This document shows, in pieces, positions 60,921 to 64,000 of a stretch of DNA of 64,000 nucleotides. Below the pieces are notes generated by a model. The model ran no database searches, had not been told where the DNA came from, and saw only the letters and a program-made list of their open reading frames with translations. How positions within the stretch are numbered: the stretch's first letter is position 1; each line of letters starts with the position of its first letter. The stretch is from AC-37 sp036389835 (GTDB taxonomy: Bacteria > Actinomycetota > Thermoleophilia > Solirubrobacterales > Thermoleophilaceae). The stretch is taken from the NCBI GenBank assembly GCA_036389835.1, contig DASVWC010000105.1, forward strand, positions 124,001-188,000, read 5' to 3'. The position numbers and the translations under genes are program-made.

Positions 60921-61981
60921 CCGTCGCTGCGAGCTACGTCGAGGCACACCGCTACGACGGCGCCGCGATCGAGCACTCCGAGCGAGAGCGGATCGTCGCG
61001 TGCGCCGTGCAGCCGCGCGACATGGCGATCGTCCGCGACGTCTGGCGCCACAAGTTCCTGACCGCGCCGCAGCTACGCGAGCTGTGGTGGCCGGGGCGGT
61101 CGGTCCAGGCCGCCGACCGCCGCCTGCTCGCGCTCTTCCGTGCCGCGCTCCTCGAGCGCTTCCGCCCGATCGCGCGCCGCGGCTCGTTCCCGTGGACCTA
61201 CCACCTCGGACGCGAAGGCCACCGTCTGCTCCAGCGCAGCGGGATCGTCGCGACCGGCGCTCGCTTCGCGCCGCGCGCGGTCTACGACTATGGCCACGTC
61301 CTGCACGAGCTCCAGCTGAACGCCTGGGTCCTCGCCTACCGCCGGGCGGTCGGCGATGCCCTCGTCTCCTGGGAGGGCGAAACACACATCGAGCCGCCGC
61401 GTGCCGCTCGGCGAGCCCAGCTTCGGCTTGAGGACGACTGGTCGGTGGAGGGCCTACGCGACGCGCGGGCGCGCCCGCTGCGCCCCGACGCCGTGCTTGA
61501 GATCGCCCGCGACGCCCGCGAGGTCCAAACATTCCTGATCGAGTACGACCGGACACGCCGCGTCGACAAGAACTTCGAGAAGTTCCGCCGTTACGACGCG
61601 TACCTGACGTGGTGGTGGCGGCACACCGTCTCCATCGATCACGGCGGGCCGCCCTTCGTGCTGTTCGTTTGCCAGGACGAGGGCCAGCGAGAGCGCTTCC
61701 TGGCCACCGCTGACGAGGAGCTGACCGGCCACCGGTGGCACCCCAGTGCGCCGCCGGACCGCCACGAGCACGCCGGACGGCGCCGCATCCTGTTCGCCGT
61801 CGAGCAGGACGCGCACGCGGGAGTGCTCGAAGCCTGGCGGTTGCCACCGTTCCCGTCGGGTCATCCGGCGCGCCACGGTGAGGTGCGCCGAGTGCGGATT
61901 GGACGCTCCGTCTCTGACTACGGCGGCGATTCGAACTGTGCGCGGGGAGCTCCGCAACACGCGGCCGCACTCGGCGCATGA
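60917..61981 (+). CDS. Replication-relaxation family protein
   Basis: A 354-residue protein matching the replication-relaxation (Replic_Relax) family: an N-terminal winged helix (VWRHKFLTAPQLRELWWPG at about 40-60), then a YHLGREGHRLL helix, and a C-terminal half with FLIEYDRTR and KFRRYDAYL. In Gram-positive elements such proteins lie by the coupling gene and act in DNA processing. It may take the place of a relaxase here. It overlaps the coupling gene by four bases. Confidence 0.75.
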   Translation: MTVAASYVEAHRYDGAAIEHSERERIVACAVQPRDMAIVRDVWRHKFLTAPQLRELWWPGRSVQAADRRLLALFRAALLERFRPIARRGSFPWTYHLGREGHRLLQRSGIVATGARFAPRAVYDYGHVLHELQLNAWVLAYRRAVGDALVSWEGETHIEPPRAARRAQLRLEDDWSVEGLRDARARPLRPDAVLEIARDAREVQTFLIEYDRTRRVDKNFEKFRRYDAYLTWWWRHTVSIDHGGPPFVLFVCQDEGQRERFLATADEELTGHRWHPSAPPDRHEHAGRRRILFAVEQDAHAGVLEAWRLPPFPSGHPARHGEVRRVRIGRSVSDYGGDSNCARGAPQHAAALGA

Positions 61982-62005
61982 GACTGAGGCGGCTAGATGC
62001 TGACG

Positions 62006-62026
62006 CAGCAGATCAACGATCTGCTG
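62006..62026. terminator. Hairpin between convergent genes
   Basis: CAGCAGATC-AAC-GATCTGCTG forms a perfect nine-base-pair stem with a three-base loop, midway between the convergent stops at 61981 and 62089. It is a good candidate for a bidirectional terminator despite the lack of a clear T-run. Confidence 0.45.
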
Positions 62027-62088
62027 GGCCTCTTCAGCGGTGAAGCAATCGCGTCCTTTCATACGAGTAAGCCGATGCGCAGAGGGAC

Positions 62089-62637
62089 CTACGGCGGCGC
62101 GGTGGCGTCCGCAGGACTGCGGCGCGGTATGGGAACCGCCGCCGCCGCCCGGCCCACCTTGTGCAGCAGGTGGGCAGCAACAGACTGACTGGTATTCGGG
62201 CTGGCCGGTTTCCTCTTCCGACGCTCGCCTGCAGCGAGCCGAAGGAGGTCGGCGTGCCTAGGATCGCCGCGTCGAAGGATGAGGTACGACTGGGGGGGAC
62301 GCAGAGGGAGTTCCGTCGGTCGCAGACGCCGCGGACGCAACACCTCAATCGCATAGGCGGTCTCACACCCGGCGAAGTAGGCGTCGAAGAGGTCGCGCGG
62401 AACGCCGGCCCGCCCGGAAACGCGCCTCCACAACGACGACGGCGGTGCGGCCAATACGCGCCCGACATCGAACGTACCCGTCACGCGCTGGTCCGGCGAC
62501 GATGAGTAGATAAGCACGGGTGTGCCAGGAGGAAACGACGGGCGGCGACGGCGTAGCTCCACAGTTTTCGTCCCGTTGAGGATCGCGTCGGCATAGGCCG
62601 GTCGGATCGACATGAGCACCGCCGAGTCACTCACCAT
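62089..62637 (-). CDS. ASCH/PUA-like domain protein
   Basis: A 182-residue protein with the ASCH/PUA N-terminal motif LMSIRPAYADAILNGTKTVELRRRRP and conserved GTPVLIYSSSPDQRVTGTFDVGRV strands. ASCH/EVE/PUA folds bind RNA or modified nucleotides. The tail from about residue 145 is low-complexity and basic. It overlaps the PIN-GNAT gene by seven bases, so the two are co-expressed. Confidence 0.7.
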   Translation of the reverse strand: MVSDSAVLMSIRPAYADAILNGTKTVELRRRRPSFPPGTPVLIYSSSPDQRVTGTFDVGRVLAAPPSSLWRRVSGRAGVPRDLFDAYFAGCETAYAIEVLRPRRLRPTELPLRPPQSYLILRRGDPRHADLLRLAAGERRKRKPASPNTSQSVAAHLLHKVGRAAAAVPIPRRSPADATAPP

Positions 62638-64000
62638 TCCACCTCGCCGCTTCGGCGGATCGCCTCATACTCCTCGTACCCGATGGTGGTGAGTCCCTGC
62701 GGATTGAACCCGTCACCGCGCAGCGCACGCACCTCGGCGAAAGGAACGGGACGCGGATAGGGCACGTACATCGAGAAGCGCAGCGCCAAGGCGTGTCCGT
62801 CATGTTCGCCGCCGCGGATGACGTGGCCGCGGATGTTCTCAGGCTGATAGACACCCATGCCACCGAACTCGACGAACAGGTCGTCGGGATCATCGATGAC
62901 AGCGTCGAAGACGCGCGCCTCGCCGATGATCGCCTTTGCCGGGTCGGTGAGGTACAAGAGCAGCGGAGCGCCCGGTTGCGCCGCGTCAAGCGATTTCGGG
63001 TAGCAGTAGTACGCGTTGTCGGTCCGCAGCAGCAACCGTCGGGCATCGACGCTTCGGCTGAGCTGCCCCTGCTGGCCGACGTATTCAACTAACGAATCGG
63101 CCCAACGGCGGTGGATTGGCACTACGAGTGCCCGGCGACCAGACAAGGCAAAGCGCGCCGGGTGCAGCAGGCGCTCGAGTTCGGCGACCGTCCATCTCCT
63201 GACTTCGCTTTCGTCGTCTCGCGCGACTAGGGCGCCATCCGCGTGGTCCCACTCGAACCGAGGCGTGGTGGCCGCCGGCGCGATCGCCCAGCGGTCCGCC
63301 GGCACATTGGCGCCGCCTGGTAATGCGAAGAGGACCGGCGCTTGGCCCTCGGCGAACTTGTCCAACTCCGCATCCTCAACCCGAGCCCGAAGCAGGTGTT
63401 TCCCGAGCACGAACTCCACCGTGTCGTCCTGATAGCGCCGTGCTGAAACGCCTTCAACCAGAAAACCGAACCCCGCAAAGAATCCGATCAGATCCGCGTG
63501 GCGGGATGAAATGGTCACGTAGGCCTTCTCGAACCCGTCCTGGACCCAGCCACGCATCTCGGACCACAGGAGATGGGGACCGAGCGCGCTGTCCCGAGCT
63601 GCGGCGTCCACGTAGAACGCAGCCAGCTTCAGGACGCGCTCGTCCTTCCTGACGCTAATTGCCGCGGCGGCCAAGCGCCCTTCATATTCGCCGACCGTGA
63701 TTCGGGTGTCCGCTTTGCGGAGGCGACTGGTCAGCCAGCCCGAGAAGTCGGGGTAGTCCGCGGCGAGTGGTTCGAGCACGCGACGGATCCCAGCCTCGTC
63801 GCGGTCGCGGTCTGCTGCACGAAGCGTGATCGACGAAAGCTGCAGACCGAAAGCGTCAGGCTGTGCAGCGACCTGCTGGGCGAGGCCATGTGCGTCCGTG
63901 ATGGCAATCCCGAACTTCGCCGCATCTCCCCGCTTCGCATGAAGCGCGCGATCGTTCGTGACGAACACGTCGCGGCCGATGAGGTGGTGGGTGGCCAGCT
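62631..64000 (-). CDS. PIN-GNAT-PUA-like fusion protein (partial, cut by window edge)
   Basis: An open frame to the right edge (at least 456 residues). The first residues in view (DVFVTNDRAL, then FGIAITDAHGLA) are the C-terminal end of a PIN-type nuclease domain. A GNAT acetyltransferase follows (about 75-190 in view, with DSALGPHLLWSEMRGWV and AYVTISSRH). The C-terminal half ends in an ASCH/PUA-like unit (PLLLYLTDPAKAIIGEARVFDAVID). PIN-GNAT-PUA fusions are linked to toxin-antitoxin-like systems. The active-site residues of the PIN part lie outside the window. Confidence 0.65.
   Translation of the reverse strand, partial: LATHHLIGRDVFVTNDRALHAKRGDAAKFGIAITDAHGLAQQVAAQPDAFGLQLSSITLRAADRDRDEAGIRRVLEPLAADYPDFSGWLTSRLRKADTRITVGEYEGRLAAAAISVRKDERVLKLAAFYVDAAARDSALGPHLLWSEMRGWVQDGFEKAYVTISSRHADLIGFFAGFGFLVEGVSARRYQDDTVEFVLGKHLLRARVEDAELDKFAEGQAPVLFALPGGANVPADRWAIAPAATTPRFEWDHADGALVARDDESEVRRWTVAELERLLHPARFALSGRRALVVPIHRRWADSLVEYVGQQGQLSRSVDARRLLLRTDNAYYCYPKSLDAAQPGAPLLLYLTDPAKAIIGEARVFDAVIDDPDDLFVEFGGMGVYQPENIRGHVIRGGEHDGHALALRFSMYVPYPRPVPFAEVRALRGDGFNPQGLTTIGYEEYEAIRRSGEVEW

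Larger units (their letters stand above)
50083..61981 (+). mobile_element. Conjugation (type IV secretion) module 2
   Basis: Eleven same-strand genes with small overlaps: membrane protein, pilin, VirB6-like, PrgI, VirB4, cell-wall hydrolase, lipoprotein, ParA-like, SpoIIM-like, coupling protein and replication-relaxation protein. The gene set is not a duplicate of module 1: order, hydrolase type and accessory proteins differ. Confidence 0.75.

Noticed and set aside
1..64000. CRISPR array
   Set aside because: No series of regularly spaced repeats of 25-40 bases was seen.

Overview
The window is GC-rich actinobacterial DNA. The best guess is a member of the Thermoleophilia (Solirubrobacter/Conexibacter-like), because two exported proteins carry the TYANV...LGGxSYAAL N-terminus that I associate with that class. 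This assignment is recall plus inference, not a search result. No ribosomal, housekeeping or metabolic genes are visible. Nearly everything is mobile-element or defence content, so the window looks like one or two integrative conjugative elements.

Layout: 1-9.3 kb (minus strand) is a type IV secretion/conjugation operon of tightly overlapping genes: TcpC-like protein, pilin-like protein, TcpE-like protein, VirB4 ATPase, VirB6-like channel, transglycosylase/M15 hydrolase, small membrane protein and a coupling protein cut by the window edge. 9.4-12.8 kb holds an ArsR regulator and a large Mrr-nuclease/NACHT/beta-helix protein. 13.0-17.1 kb is a three-gene unit: a sigma factor fused to a zinc-finger anti-sigma-like domain, a membrane segment and a low-complexity tail, then a secreted Ig-like repeat protein, then a TYANV protein. 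17.3-29.9 kb is a DNA phosphorothioation island (dndB, C, D, E, A) with an unusual flank: a GHKL ATPase and a HEPN-motif protein downstream, and a second DGQHR protein, a GIY-YIG nuclease, a small protein and an HTH regulator upstream. 30.1-30.7 kb has a HARE-HTH protein and an SSB-like protein.

At 30984-31041 lies the 3' part of a tRNA-Phe gene without its 5' part, the classic remnant of site-specific integration. To its right come an exported protein, an HExxH protein, an exported HNH nuclease, a type IIG-like restriction-methylation enzyme, two unknown genes and several small genes (31.5-41.2 kb). A second copy of the sigma/secreted/TYANV unit, in the same gene order, is at 41.6-45.9 kb. 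An HD-Hsp90-like fusion follows (46-49 kb), then a second SSB-like protein with a divergent XRE regulator. A second, differently built conjugation operon runs 50.1-62 kb on the plus strand: pilin, VirB6-like, PrgI, VirB4, transglycosylase/M23, lipoprotein, ParA-like, SpoIIM-like, VirD4/TraG coupling protein and replication-relaxation protein. The window ends in a PUA/ASCH protein and a PIN-GNAT-PUA fusion.

Working model: two related conjugative elements, perhaps arranged in tandem at a tRNA-Phe, each carry a conjugation machine, an SSB-like protein, a sigma/secreted-protein unit and defence cargo. The points most worth following up are the Dnd operon paired with a GHKL-ATPase/HEPN pair instead of recognisable dndFGH, and the duplicated membrane-tethered sigma-factor unit.
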